From contig JABMLH010000001.1 of NCBI GenBank assembly GCA_013205085.1, forward strand, positions 558,001 through 622,000: a stretch of DNA of 64,000 bases, given 5' to 3'. The DNA is from Microbacteriaceae bacterium VKM Ac-2854 (GTDB lineage: Bacteria; Actinomycetota; Actinomycetes; Actinomycetales; Microbacteriaceae). Position numbers and translations under genes: made by a program. This document shows, one piece after another, positions 43,955 through 52,197 of the stretch. The notes beneath the pieces were generated by a model. The model was not told where the DNA came from and searched no databases. It saw nothing but the letters and a program-made list of their open reading frames with translations. The stretch's first letter is position 1, and every line of letters begins with the position of its first letter.

Positions 43955-45264
43955 CGGGCGAGCGATTCTTCGTCCGTCGACGCCCCGTCCGCGGCGGGCG
44001 TCGGCTGCACGGCACCGGGCGGCAGCCGGCGCCCGACCCCGAGCATGCCCAGGGTGGACAGCAGACACAGCGCACCGATCGCGACCCACGGATACGCCGG
44101 GTCCGCGGTGAAGAGCCAGGCGAATCCGGCCGGCACCACCAGCGTCGCGACGGTGAAGCCGTACTGGAAAACGGCCAGGTAGCTGCCGCGGTACTCCGCA
44201 GGAGCGGCGGCGGAGGCAAGGGCGTTCGAGATCGGCGCGTGCACGACCTCCGCAGCGGCGTACAGGAGGATCGTCCCGATGAGGTAGAAGGGCATCGCAG
44301 TCGGCGGCACCTGCATGGCCAGCGCGGTCAGAGCGGACCAGACGATCCAGAGGCTTCCCGCGATGGCGAGCGCTCCGGTTCGCGACAGCCGCCGGAGGAT
44401 CCGTGTCGCGGCGAGCTGACCGACGCTCAGCAGAACGGTATTGACCGCGAGCACAACGCCGACCAGCCAGCCCGGCCCCTGCAGGCCGTCGACCACGTAG
44501 ACGGGGATGGCGACGCCCAGGAACACGCTGCAGATCGCGAACGGGATGTTCGCCAGGATGTAGCCCAGGTAGGGCCTATCGCGAAGCAGGGCTCGGTAGC
44601 CCAGCGCCCATCCCGTCGAACGGCCATGGCGCGCCGACTCCGCGCGCCGGTGGGCCGGCACGAGGAGCAGGAGTACGCCGGAGAGCGTGAACGAGACGAC
44701 GTTTCCGATAACGATCGCGATGAAGACGTGATCGGCCGCCGCGGCGATGCCGATGCCGGCGATGAGCGCCCCGAGGCCGAGCCCGGCGGCTTGCGTCATC
44801 CCCACCTTCGCGAAGAGGCGATCCCCGGCTCGCGGATCGTCGTCCGCGTCGGCGCTGTCGGCGACCATCGTGAAGAACGTGGACCAGAACAGCCGCTGCC
44901 CGATGGCGACGATTGCGACGGCTGCCAGAACCGCTGCGCTCTCGCGGGCGAACACATAACCGACGAAGCCGAGTGCCTGAATCGCCTGGCCCGCGATCAC
45001 GACGCGCTTCGCGCCCACACGGTCGGCGAGCCAGCCCGCGATGAACGGCACGGGGAGCGAGAGCACGGTGCCGATGCTCGTCAGCAGACCGACCGTCAGC
45101 AGCGGAAGATCCGCCACTCGCACGAAGAACAGCAGCGAGAGCGGAGCGAAGAGACCGGTGCCGATGCTGTCGACGCCGATGGCGACCAGCAACGCCTCCG
45201 TGGCCCTGCGCGTGCGTCGTTGTGGCAACGGAACCCCCGTGTCTTCGTCGTTGAAGCAGCTCAC
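43951..45264 (-). CDS. MFS transporter, probable exporter
   Basis: A 437-residue membrane protein with 12 hydrophobic segments. The loop between helices 2 and 3, GWLADRVGAKRVVIAG, is the classical MFS signature. It resembles drug-efflux members more than sugar importers, but specificity cannot be read. It is the first gene of the leftward operon and would fit export of the cluster product or self-protection. It begins at a GTG (45264) without a clear ribosome-binding site, so the exact start is uncertain. Confidence 0.86.
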   Translation of the reverse strand: MSCFNDEDTGVPLPQRRTRRATEALLVAIGVDSIGTGLFAPLSLLFFVRVADLPLLTVGLLTSIGTVLSLPVPFIAGWLADRVGAKRVVIAGQAIQALGFVGYVFARESAAVLAAVAIVAIGQRLFWSTFFTMVADSADADDDPRAGDRLFAKVGMTQAAGLGLGALIAGIGIAAAADHVFIAIVIGNVVSFTLSGVLLLLVPAHRRAESARHGRSTGWALGYRALLRDRPYLGYILANIPFAICSVFLGVAIPVYVVDGLQGPGWLVGVVLAVNTVLLSVGQLAATRILRRLSRTGALAIAGSLWIVWSALTALAMQVPPTAMPFYLIGTILLYAAAEVVHAPISNALASAAAPAEYRGSYLAVFQYGFTVATLVVPAGFAWLFTADPAYPWVAIGALCLLSTLGMLGVGRRLPPGAVQPTPAADGASTDEESLAR

Positions 45265-45374
45265 CCCAGCTGCGGAATCGATGGCCGCAGTGCCTCGGCA
45301 TGCGAACCATCCCGAGCCAACTTACCCACATCGTCGAGGTTCTGTCACCAATTCTGAGTACTTCCTCCATGCGC

Positions 45375-45404
45375 TTGACGTGACCCCCGAGGGGGAGACA
45401 TAGT
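45375..45404 (+). promoter_or_regulatory. Candidate regulated promoter with dyad spacer
   Basis: TTGACG (45375-45380) and CATAGT (45399-45404) are separated by 18 bases, and the spacer is dominated by a perfect dyad, CCCCCGAGGGGG (45384-45395). A dyad centred between -35 and -10 is the usual place for MerR-family activators. It would drive the rightward cluster operon, about 95 bases before its first gene. No MerR gene is in the window. Confidence 0.45.
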
Positions 45405-45503
45405 CCTCGGACGAGCGATGTGGGCCGGCCCTCCTTGGGGCCACTCACTCGACGCGAACGACGACAACGATGTTCGGGCGGGGGCGCTCGTTGGGGGAGA
45501 AAC

Positions 45504-48161
45504 ATGGCTTTGATCAGAGATTCGCAGGGCCAGGACATTCGATTCGAGCTGAACGGCGAGAGCGCGGCTGTGTGCAGTGCCGCAACCACGACGCTCGCCG
45601 AGGCGCTGGCCGGTTCGGCAGCGGCCGTCAATCGCGGCTGCGACGCCGGCACCTGTGGCAGTTGCCTCGTGCGGCTGGACGGCTCGCTCGTGCGCTCCTG
45701 CTCGGTGCTCGCGGCATCCTGCGCGGGCAGCCGGATCGAGACGGCGGCTGAACCGGAGGGGTCGACCCTCAGGAGCGCTGGGCGATGGCTCAGCGCCTGC
45801 TCGGGTCTGCAGTGCGGCTTCTGTACTCCCGCGGTCGTGCAGGTGCTCGCCGACCTCGGCCCGGCGGCGGATTCCGCGGCGATCGACGAGCGCCTGAGTG
45901 ATGTCATCTGCCGGTGCACGGGCTACACGGGTGTCAAGGCGGCGGCGGCCCACATGATCGCCGGGGACCCGGCACCGGAGCACTGGCATCGGCGCGAGGA
46001 TGAGCGCCTGGTCACGGGGCGTGGCCGCTTCGTCGGCCGCTCGGCCGGAACCGAGGTGTGTCACGCTGTCATCGTTCGCGCCGAGGGGGCGGGCGAGGTG
46101 CGCAGCTTCGACTTCACCGAATGCGTCGCCGATCCGGCCGTGCTGAGCGTACTGACCGCCGAGGATCTCACGGACGCCCAGAATCTCCTGCACCCCGGAC
46201 TGTCGGAGGAGCCGCTGCTCGCGGTCAAGGCTCGCTACCGGGGCCAGCCGATCGCCGTCGTCGTGGCGCGGACGGCCGAGGCCGCTCGACGAGCGCGTGC
46301 CCGCCTGCGGATCGAGTGGCAGCCCGCACCGGACAAGCCCTCTCCGGTCGACGGCGCGAACGTCGCCGCCGACGATCCCCGGTGGCTCGCCGAACTCACG
46401 CAGTCGGTCCGTGCGCTGGAATCGGACGCGATGCCGACCGGCGTGCTCGTGCACGCATCCTTCACCATCCCGCGTCAAGGTGGCCTGCCGTTGGAGACCC
46501 GGGGCTTGATCGCCCGATCCGTCGACGGCGGGCTCGTCGTGGAGGGCATGACGAAGCATCCGCTCGCCAATCGAGACCACATCGCGAGGGTCACAGGGCT
46601 GGCTGCGGCCGACATCACCGTGCCGTCGGGCGACATCGGGGGGAGCTTCGGCGTCAAAGGCGAGGTCTACCCGGAGGACCTTCTGATCCCGCTCCTCGCA
46701 GTCCGCCTCGGCTGTTCCCTCGCTTGGATCGAGTCGCGTGCCGAGCACGCAGTCGGCACGAACCAATCCCGTGCGCAGCACTGGGAGGTGGACGTCGTCA
46801 CCGACGGTGACGGCATCCTGCTCGCGGCGCAGATCGAGATCATCGCGGATGCGGGTGCCTACCCGCGACCTCTGACGACGCTCGTGCCCTACCTGGCGTC
46901 CGCGATGTTCCCGGGGCCGTATCGGCTGCCGTGGTATCGGGCGCGAGTACGGCCGGTGTTGTCGACGCGGCCACCGATCGGAACGGTCCGAGCCCCCGGT
47001 CGCTACGAGGCGAACGCTGTCCGAGAGCACGTCCTCGAACGCGTAGCGGCGCGCCTCGGGCTCTCCCCCGACGAGGTGCGCCGACGGAACCTGCTGACGC
47101 AGGGTGACATGCCGTACGACACCGGCACCCTGAACGAGGGCCCCGTGCACTACGACACGGGGGATTTCCGGGCGGCGTTCGAGTCGGCGCTGCTCTCGCA
47201 GCCGCGCGTCGCGTCGGATTCCGCTGACGGGCTGCGTCGGGCCGTCGCGACCATCCCCTTCGTCGAGAAAGCTGGTCTGGGGGGCGCCGAGCGAGCAACG
47301 GCGTGGGCGAACGCCGACGGCACCGTCGGCGTCGGCGTGGCGAGTGCGCCGTCCGGCCAGAGCCACGCGACGACCTTCGCCGTCGCCGCGGCGCGCACCC
47401 TCGGCATCGACCCGGAACGTGTGAGCGTAGAGTTCGACTACTCGGGGGTGGAGGGATCGCCCGCCAGCATCGGCACGTTCGCCAGTCGCGGTGCGATGCA
47501 CACCGGGAACGCGGTCGAGGCGGCCTGCCGCGCGCTCGATGTCCAGCTCCGCGAACGGACCGGACGTTCCTTGGCCGCGCTGACGCCGGCCGAACTCGCG
47601 CGGCTCTCGCCCCGAGCCGAGGCGATCGGCCGTTTCGATACGGACGGTCACACGTATCCGTACGGCGCGGTCACCTGTGCCGTCGCCATCGATCCCGAGC
47701 TCTACACCGTTCGCGTCGAGTACCTCTCGGTGCACTGCGACGTCGGCGTCCCGCTGGACGACGGCGTGGTGCGAGGCCAACTGATCGGCGGGGCCGTGCA
47801 GGGGATCTCGGCGACGCTGGGGGAGGCCTTCCACTACACGGCCGATGGGAAGCCGATGAACACCACCTTGGAGACATATCCGCTGGTGCGCGCCACCGAT
47901 GTGCCGCCTGTGCGGATCACGCTTCTCGGACCGGCCCCACCGACGCATCGGAGCGCGCACAACCCGCTCGGCGTCAAGGGAATCGGTGAGGCGGGCATGG
48001 CCGCGTCCGGGAGCGCGCTGACTGCGGCGGTCACCCGCGCGTTGCCGGCCCTACGCGAGGGTCTCTCCTCGCTCCCGCTGACCCCGAGCACGCTCTGGGT
48101 CGCCGGTCTCCGCGGCGGAGCCGAGCAGGATGCCCCGACCGAGCCGTCGGGCGAGAAGTAG
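45504..48161 (+). CDS. Molybdenum hydroxylase, fused [2Fe-2S] and molybdopterin subunits
   Basis: An 885-residue xanthine-oxidase-family protein. Residues about 1-160 hold two [2Fe-2S] clusters: CDAGTCGSC with a later Cys (plant type), then CGFCTP and CRCTGY. The molybdopterin part includes GGSFGVKGEVYPEDL, TVRAPGRYEANAVREH, GGAVQGISATLGE and GVKGIGEAGM with the active-site Glu. There is no FAD domain; a separate FAD subunit is at 43070. Such enzymes hydroxylate aromatic N-heterocycles or oxidise aldehydes. The ATG at 45504 has GGGGGAGA before it and is preferred over an ATG-like start at 45420. A pyrimidine or its aldehyde is the likely substrate from context. Confidence 0.88.
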   Translation: MALIRDSQGQDIRFELNGESAAVCSAATTTLAEALAGSAAAVNRGCDAGTCGSCLVRLDGSLVRSCSVLAASCAGSRIETAAEPEGSTLRSAGRWLSACSGLQCGFCTPAVVQVLADLGPAADSAAIDERLSDVICRCTGYTGVKAAAAHMIAGDPAPEHWHRREDERLVTGRGRFVGRSAGTEVCHAVIVRAEGAGEVRSFDFTECVADPAVLSVLTAEDLTDAQNLLHPGLSEEPLLAVKARYRGQPIAVVVARTAEAARRARARLRIEWQPAPDKPSPVDGANVAADDPRWLAELTQSVRALESDAMPTGVLVHASFTIPRQGGLPLETRGLIARSVDGGLVVEGMTKHPLANRDHIARVTGLAAADITVPSGDIGGSFGVKGEVYPEDLLIPLLAVRLGCSLAWIESRAEHAVGTNQSRAQHWEVDVVTDGDGILLAAQIEIIADAGAYPRPLTTLVPYLASAMFPGPYRLPWYRARVRPVLSTRPPIGTVRAPGRYEANAVREHVLERVAARLGLSPDEVRRRNLLTQGDMPYDTGTLNEGPVHYDTGDFRAAFESALLSQPRVASDSADGLRRAVATIPFVEKAGLGGAERATAWANADGTVGVGVASAPSGQSHATTFAVAAARTLGIDPERVSVEFDYSGVEGSPASIGTFASRGAMHTGNAVEAACRALDVQLRERTGRSLAALTPAELARLSPRAEAIGRFDTDGHTYPYGAVTCAVAIDPELYTVRVEYLSVHCDVGVPLDDGVVRGQLIGGAVQGISATLGEAFHYTADGKPMNTTLETYPLVRATDVPPVRITLLGPAPPTHRSAHNPLGVKGIGEAGMAASGSALTAAVTRALPALREGLSSLPLTPSTLWVAGLRGGAEQDAPTEPSGEK

Positions 48162-48195
48162 ATCAACCGAGAAGTAGAGGAACGAGGAGAGCATC

Positions 48196-49197
48196 ATGTC
48201 GTCGGAATATCCGGACTTCGAATCGGCCTATGTCGACCAACTGCGCCGAACGGTGCGCCAGCCTGAGTACGAGAACGCGCCCCGAGGTCATGCCAGCCTC
48301 GAGCGGCTCGGCGTGTCGTTCACGGTGCAGAACTCCACGGAACGGGCGGTCCGGCTGCCGTCGCGCCGGGCGAACATCGTGTTCTGCTTCGCGGAGTCGC
48401 TGTGGTACCTCAGCGGCTCGAACGACCTGGACTTCATCGCCTATTACGCGCCGAGCATCGCGAAGTACTCAGCGGACGGGCGGACGCTGCAGGGCACGGC
48501 GTACGGCCCGCGGATCTTCGACTATCACGGACGGGACCAGTGGGACGTCGTCGTCGACACCCTTCGAGCGGACCCGGACAGCAAACGCGCCGTGGTGCAG
48601 ATCTTCGATGCCCACGAGGTGTCCGGCGATAACATCGACGTCGCGTGCACCCTCGCCTTGCAATTCCTGTTGCGAGACGGCCGGTTGTGCGGCGTCGGGT
48701 TCATGCGAGCCAACGACGTCTTCCGCGGAATGGTCAGTGACGTGTTCTCGTTCACCGTCCTGCTCGAGGTGCTCGCGCGTCAAATCGGTGCGGAGGTCGG
48801 CAGCTACAGCCATCAGGTCGGATCCCTGCACGTCTACGGCACTGATGCCCGCTGGGCCGGCGAGGTTCTGGCCGAAGCCGACCGCGGGGCGATCGGATAC
48901 TCCGAGTCGTTCCCACGGATGCCCCACGGCGACAACCGCGGCTACATCAGGCGGGTGTTGGCCTGGGAACGCGATCTGCGCCTCAACGCGGTCGCGCTCG
49001 ACGCCACGCAGATCGATGGTCTCGACCTGCCCGAGTACTGGAAAGACGTGGTGCGGCTGTTCGAGCTCTACCGTCGGCTCCGCCACGACGCGGGCGACGT
49101 GTACGTCGACGATGGTGTCTGCGCCCAACTCCATCCCGTCGTGCGCGACATGTTGCTCACGAAGTGGCCCCAGCTCGGCGCGCTCGCCGTGCGCTGA
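48196..49197 (+). CDS. Thymidylate-synthase-family CMP/dCMP hydroxymethylase (MilA-like)
   Basis: A 333-residue thymidylate-synthase fold protein. Catalytic Cys151 (DVACTLALQF), the phosphate-binding Arg171 and Asp174 (FMRANDVF), and His212/Tyr214 (SLHVYG) fall at the same spacings as in E. coli ThyA (Cys146, Arg166, Asp169, His207, Tyr209). The base-reading Asn177 of ThyA is Asp182 here, as in T4 dCMP hydroxymethylase, so cytosine rather than uracil is expected. Ala172 replaces ThyA Ser167. Actinobacterial relatives such as MilA of mildiomycin synthesis turn CMP into 5-hydroxymethyl-CMP with methylene-tetrahydrofolate. GAGGAGAG precedes the ATG. Whether ribo- or deoxyribonucleotide is used is not certain. 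Confidence 0.85.
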   Translation: MSSEYPDFESAYVDQLRRTVRQPEYENAPRGHASLERLGVSFTVQNSTERAVRLPSRRANIVFCFAESLWYLSGSNDLDFIAYYAPSIAKYSADGRTLQGTAYGPRIFDYHGRDQWDVVVDTLRADPDSKRAVVQIFDAHEVSGDNIDVACTLALQFLLRDGRLCGVGFMRANDVFRGMVSDVFSFTVLLEVLARQIGAEVGSYSHQVGSLHVYGTDARWAGEVLAEADRGAIGYSESFPRMPHGDNRGYIRRVLAWERDLRLNAVALDATQIDGLDLPEYWKDVVRLFELYRRLRHDAGDVYVDDGVCAQLHPVVRDMLLTKWPQLGALAVR

Positions 49198-49272
49198 CAC
49201 CCAGAGACCGCTGCAAGGAGGCGCCTGCGGCCCCGCGGGCGCGACCGAAATCCACACGCAAGGAGACACATC

Positions 49273-49782
49273 ATGACCGAAACCGTTTCGAACCAGGAGA
49301 TCACCCTCAACGCCGTCTTCGTGGGCGGCCCCTTCTTCAACCTGGTCAACATGGCCGACAAGTCGATGGCTGCGCGTGATGTCGAACGGTTCACCCGGTT
49401 GATCGACTACTTCGAAGCCCTCGGCGCCACGGTCTACAACGCTCATCGCCGCGAGTCGTGGGGGGCGGAGTTCCTCGGGCCGGAGGAGGCGACCGAGCTG
49501 GACTACACCGAGATCGCCGGGTCCGATCTCTTCGTCGCCTTCCCGGGGGTGCCGGCATCTCCCGGCACCCACGTCGAGATCGGATGGGCGAGCGCGATGG
49601 GGAAGCCGATCATCCTTTTCCTCGAGCGCGAGCAGAAGCACACCTTCCTCGTAACCGGGCTGCACAGCTTCGCCAACGTCGAGTACGTCTACTTCGACGA
49701 CCCGACCGCGGTCGTCGACCAGCTGCCGGCGGCCATCGCAACGGTGATGGGTCGCAGCCCCCGGCTCCCGCGGCAGAGCTGA
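49273..49782 (+). CDS. Nucleoside 2-deoxyribosyltransferase-family N-glycosidase (MilB-like)
   Basis: A 169-residue protein. VFVGGPFFNL opens the fold, DLFVAFPGVPASPGTHVEIG WASAMGKP carries the catalytic Glu102, and the length fits the family. MilB, the mildiomycin-pathway relative, cleaves 5-hydroxymethyl-CMP to free 5-hydroxymethylcytosine and ribose 5-phosphate; placement directly after the hydroxymethylase gene argues for the same job. An ordinary deoxyribosyltransferase is the alternative. AAGGAGACACATC precedes the ATG, 75 bases after the previous gene. Confidence 0.82.
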   Translation: MTETVSNQEITLNAVFVGGPFFNLVNMADKSMAARDVERFTRLIDYFEALGATVYNAHRRESWGAEFLGPEEATELDYTEIAGSDLFVAFPGVPASPGTHVEIGWASAMGKPIILFLEREQKHTFLVTGLHSFANVEYVYFDDPTAVVDQLPAAIATVMGRSPRLPRQS

Positions 49783-49793
49783 TCGGCCCCGTG

Positions 49794-50615
49794 ATGGGGG
49801 CGCCGGTATGCCTGAGCATCGGCTCGAGCGACTCCAGTGGCGGGGCGGGCATCCAGGCCGATATCAAGGCGATGGCAGCCGTGGGTTGTTACGCCGGCAC
49901 GGTCCTCGTCGGCACCACGGCCCAGACGCCGGATGGATTGTTCGAGCGGAACACGATTCCGCTCGCGCACATCCGCAGCCAACTTCGGGCCGTGCGCGCG
50001 CTCGCGCCGCAGGCGGTGAAGGTCGGCACCACGTGGTCCGTCGAGGTGATCGAGCTCATCGCCGAGGAGTTGGCGCCGATGCGGGCGGTCGGCGTGCCGA
50101 TCGTGATCGATCCGGTGATGGTGACGGCATCCGGCGGCGTCCTCGCCGGAGGTGACGAACTCCTCGACGCGGTGCGCTCCCAGCTGCTGCCGCTGGCCAC
50201 GGTGGTCACTCCGAATCGGGGCGAAGGGGAGGCTCTCGCCTCCACTCCACCCGGTTCGGAGCGGAGCCAGCGGCAGCTCGCCGCGTCGATCCACGCGGCG
50301 GGAGCGGCCGCCGTCGTCGTCACAGCGGGGGAGCAGGACGATGGCGACTGGTTCTTCGACGGCACCGCGCACCGACTCGTGCCCGGTTCGCGGCGACGTT
50401 CGCGTGCTGATCACGGGGCGGGTTGTTCGCACTCCGCGGCACTGTGCGCCCTGCTCGCCCGCGGCGTCGCACTCGACCGGGCCGTCGACATCGCGCATCG
50501 CATGGCATCCGACGCCGTTCGAGACGGCCACATCGAGATCGGGGTGAATCGTCATCCGGTGAACATCCTCGGCCTCGGTCTGCACTTCGCCGCGTTGGGG
50601 CGGCTCGTCGAATAA
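49794..50615 (+). CDS. ThiD-like hydroxymethylpyrimidine kinase
   Basis: A 273-residue ribokinase-fold kinase close to ThiD. SSGGAGIQADIKAMAAVG (about 13-30) binds the pyrimidine, VIDPVMVTASGG and VTPNRGEGEAL follow, and the catalytic loop reads HGAGCSHSAAL with the conserved Cys. ThiD phosphorylates 4-amino-5-hydroxymethyl-2-methylpyrimidine; here the standard LTAQNT segment is VGTTAQTPDG, so the pocket may differ. It starts at the ATG at 49794 (or GTG at 49791), 12 bases after the glycosidase stop. In this cluster 5-hydroxymethylcytosine or a derivative is a plausible substrate. Confidence 0.83.
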   Translation: MGAPVCLSIGSSDSSGGAGIQADIKAMAAVGCYAGTVLVGTTAQTPDGLFERNTIPLAHIRSQLRAVRALAPQAVKVGTTWSVEVIELIAEELAPMRAVGVPIVIDPVMVTASGGVLAGGDELLDAVRSQLLPLATVVTPNRGEGEALASTPPGSERSQRQLAASIHAAGAAAVVVTAGEQDDGDWFFDGTAHRLVPGSRRRSRADHGAGCSHSAALCALLARGVALDRAVDIAHRMASDAVRDGHIEIGVNRHPVNILGLGLHFAALGRLVE

Positions 50616-50627
50616 GAAGGAGGCGAA

Positions 50628-51752
50628 ATGCACATTCTGTTCGCACAGAAGTGGGGGTACTTCCCCAACGTCGGGGGCGGCAGTCGGTCCCAACGACTGA
50701 TGATCGAGGGTGTTGCGAATCGGGGGCATCGTTGCGATGTGCTCACCCCCGATTGGCTCGGCACCGGCGCGGTTCGCGTCGACCGCGCGCGGGCCGAAGC
50801 GACCGGCGTGCGACTGCACCTCGCCTCGGGTCCGATGGCGGACGCACTCGAATCGCTGATTCATCGGCTGCAGCCCGACCTGGTCGTGCTGCCCAACGAC
50901 GATGAGGATTGGGCCCTGCTGCGAGCGGCGCTGCGAGCGGCGCCCGGTCGGGTCGTGTGTTTCGTGCACACGCTGCAGCAGCTCCCTTTCGGTCCGGCCG
51001 CGTTCGCGCGCGACGCGGCGGCGACGGATGCGCTGCGGGAGTGCGCCCGAGTGATCAGCGTGAGCGAGGCGGCGAAGTCCTACCTCCTCCAGGAGGGGGG
51101 TATCGAGTCCGTCGTGGTGCTGCCGCAGGTCTACGACGATTACCGTCACGCCGATCCGGTTGCGGGCGGGCGGGCGGTACTGCTGATCAATCCCTGTCCG
51201 TACAAAGGCATCGACATCTTCCTGGAACTCGCCCGGCGACTGCCGCAGCATCCGTTCCTCGCGGTTCCGGGATGGGCGACCACGGACGCCGACCGTAGGC
51301 GGCTGGCCGCGGAGCCGAACGTACGGATACTGCCCGGGTACTCCGACGCCCGTGAGGTCCTCGGCTCCGCCCGGTTGGTGCTGATGCCATCCCTATGCGC
51401 GGAGACCTTCGGCTACACGAGCGTCGAGGCGATGCTGCTCGGCGTACCCGTGGTCGCCAGCGCCATCTGCGGGCTGGCGCAGGCCAAGCTCGGGGTGCCG
51501 CATTCGCTCGAGGTCGACCCGATCGTCGAGTACCTCCCGAGCGGACCGCAGTGGCGACCGGACTGCGTCGTGCCGCCGCAGGACATCGAGCCGTGGCTCG
51601 TCGTCGTCCGATCGCTGCTGGAGGACGACACCCAACACACCGCACTCTCCGCCCGATCGCGAACGGCCGCGCGCGCGTTCGCGAACTCGATCGATCCTGC
51701 CGCTCTCACGACGGTGTTGGCGACGACGGCCGCTGCCGCGGGCCGGGTCTGA
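50628..51752 (+). CDS. Glycosyltransferase, GT-B fold (family 4-like)
   Basis: A 374-residue glycosyltransferase. MHILFAQKWGYFPNVGGGSR gives the acceptor-side glycine loop, INPCPYKGIDIFLELARRLP starts the donor domain, and ETFGYTSVEAMLLGVPVVAS contains the two Glu of the EX7E motif. It could attach a sugar to the pyrimidine product; acceptor and donor are unknown. AAGGAGGCGAA precedes the ATG. Its stop shares one base with the next start. Confidence 0.86.
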   Translation: MHILFAQKWGYFPNVGGGSRSQRLMIEGVANRGHRCDVLTPDWLGTGAVRVDRARAEATGVRLHLASGPMADALESLIHRLQPDLVVLPNDDEDWALLRAALRAAPGRVVCFVHTLQQLPFGPAAFARDAAATDALRECARVISVSEAAKSYLLQEGGIESVVVLPQVYDDYRHADPVAGGRAVLLINPCPYKGIDIFLELARRLPQHPFLAVPGWATTDADRRRLAAEPNVRILPGYSDAREVLGSARLVLMPSLCAETFGYTSVEAMLLGVPVVASAICGLAQAKLGVPHSLEVDPIVEYLPSGPQWRPDCVVPPQDIEPWLVVVRSLLEDDTQHTALSARSRTAARAFANSIDPAALTTVLATTAAAAGRV

Positions 51753-52102
51753 TGGCGCACGAGGATGAGCCGGTCTGGCGGCACAACGCCGAGATTCCCT
51801 CTGTGATCGGGCTCGCCGTCAATGCGCCGGACTACCGCTGGGATGTCGAACGGGAACTCACGGTGCGACACGTCGAATGGTGCCTGGGGCGAGAGGAGTC
51901 CGGCGAGATCCTCGCCGCCGGCCCGTTGCGCGATTCGCTCGGCACGGAGCGGGCCGACGCGGTCATCATCGTACTGGCCGCCACGGTGGCGGACGCCGAG
52001 AAGATCCTCGCCGAGGATCCCCTCGTCCGGGCCGGACGGCGGCGGTACCTGCTGGCCCGTTGGCTCATCAACCAGGGAGTCGTCCGTCGAGCAATCCCAT
52101 GA
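51752..52102 (+). CDS. YCII-like small protein
   Basis: A 116-residue protein. The C-terminal half, [20 protein letters not shown] with following [10 protein letters not shown], resembles the YCII/YciI ferredoxin-like fold, in which the Asp of the DP pair is often catalytic; the N-terminal half is not familiar. It overlaps the glycosyltransferase stop (TGATG), so it belongs to the operon. YCII proteins include dechlorinases and lyases in aromatic pathways, but no reaction can be assigned. Confidence 0.62.
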   Translation: MAHEDEPVWRHNAEIPSVIGLAVNAPDYRWDVERELTVRHVEWCLGREESGEILAAGPLRDSLGTERADAVIIVLAATVADAEKILAEDPLVRAGRRRYLLARWLINQGVVRRAIP

Positions 52103-52184
52103 CGAGTCGAGGTGGCGACGTCGGCCGTTCGGCGCCGGGATCCGCTCCGCGGCCCGACATTCCTACTCGGAACACGCAACTCGG

Positions 52185-52190
52185 TAGGAT
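52185..52190 (+). promoter_or_regulatory. -10 box of the UvrA-like gene
   Basis: TAGGAT ends seven bases before the ATG at 52198, which makes that ATG preferable to the one at 52189 inside the box. Confidence 0.55.
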
Positions 52191-52197
52191 GCCGACC

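Noticed and set aside
43486-45357. Plus-strand open frames opposite the FAD-subunit and MFS genes
   Set aside because: They are shadows: highly charged, low-complexity translations against clear protein families on the other strand.
45265-45503. Possible TPP riboswitch controlling the pyrimidine cluster
   Set aside because: The conserved CTGAGA and ACCTGATC-like elements are not present between the divergent operons.
45345-47960. An 871-codon open frame on the minus strand opposite the molybdenum hydroxylase gene
   Set aside because: Same reason: composition is that of a shadow, while the plus strand shows all iron-sulfur and molybdopterin motifs.
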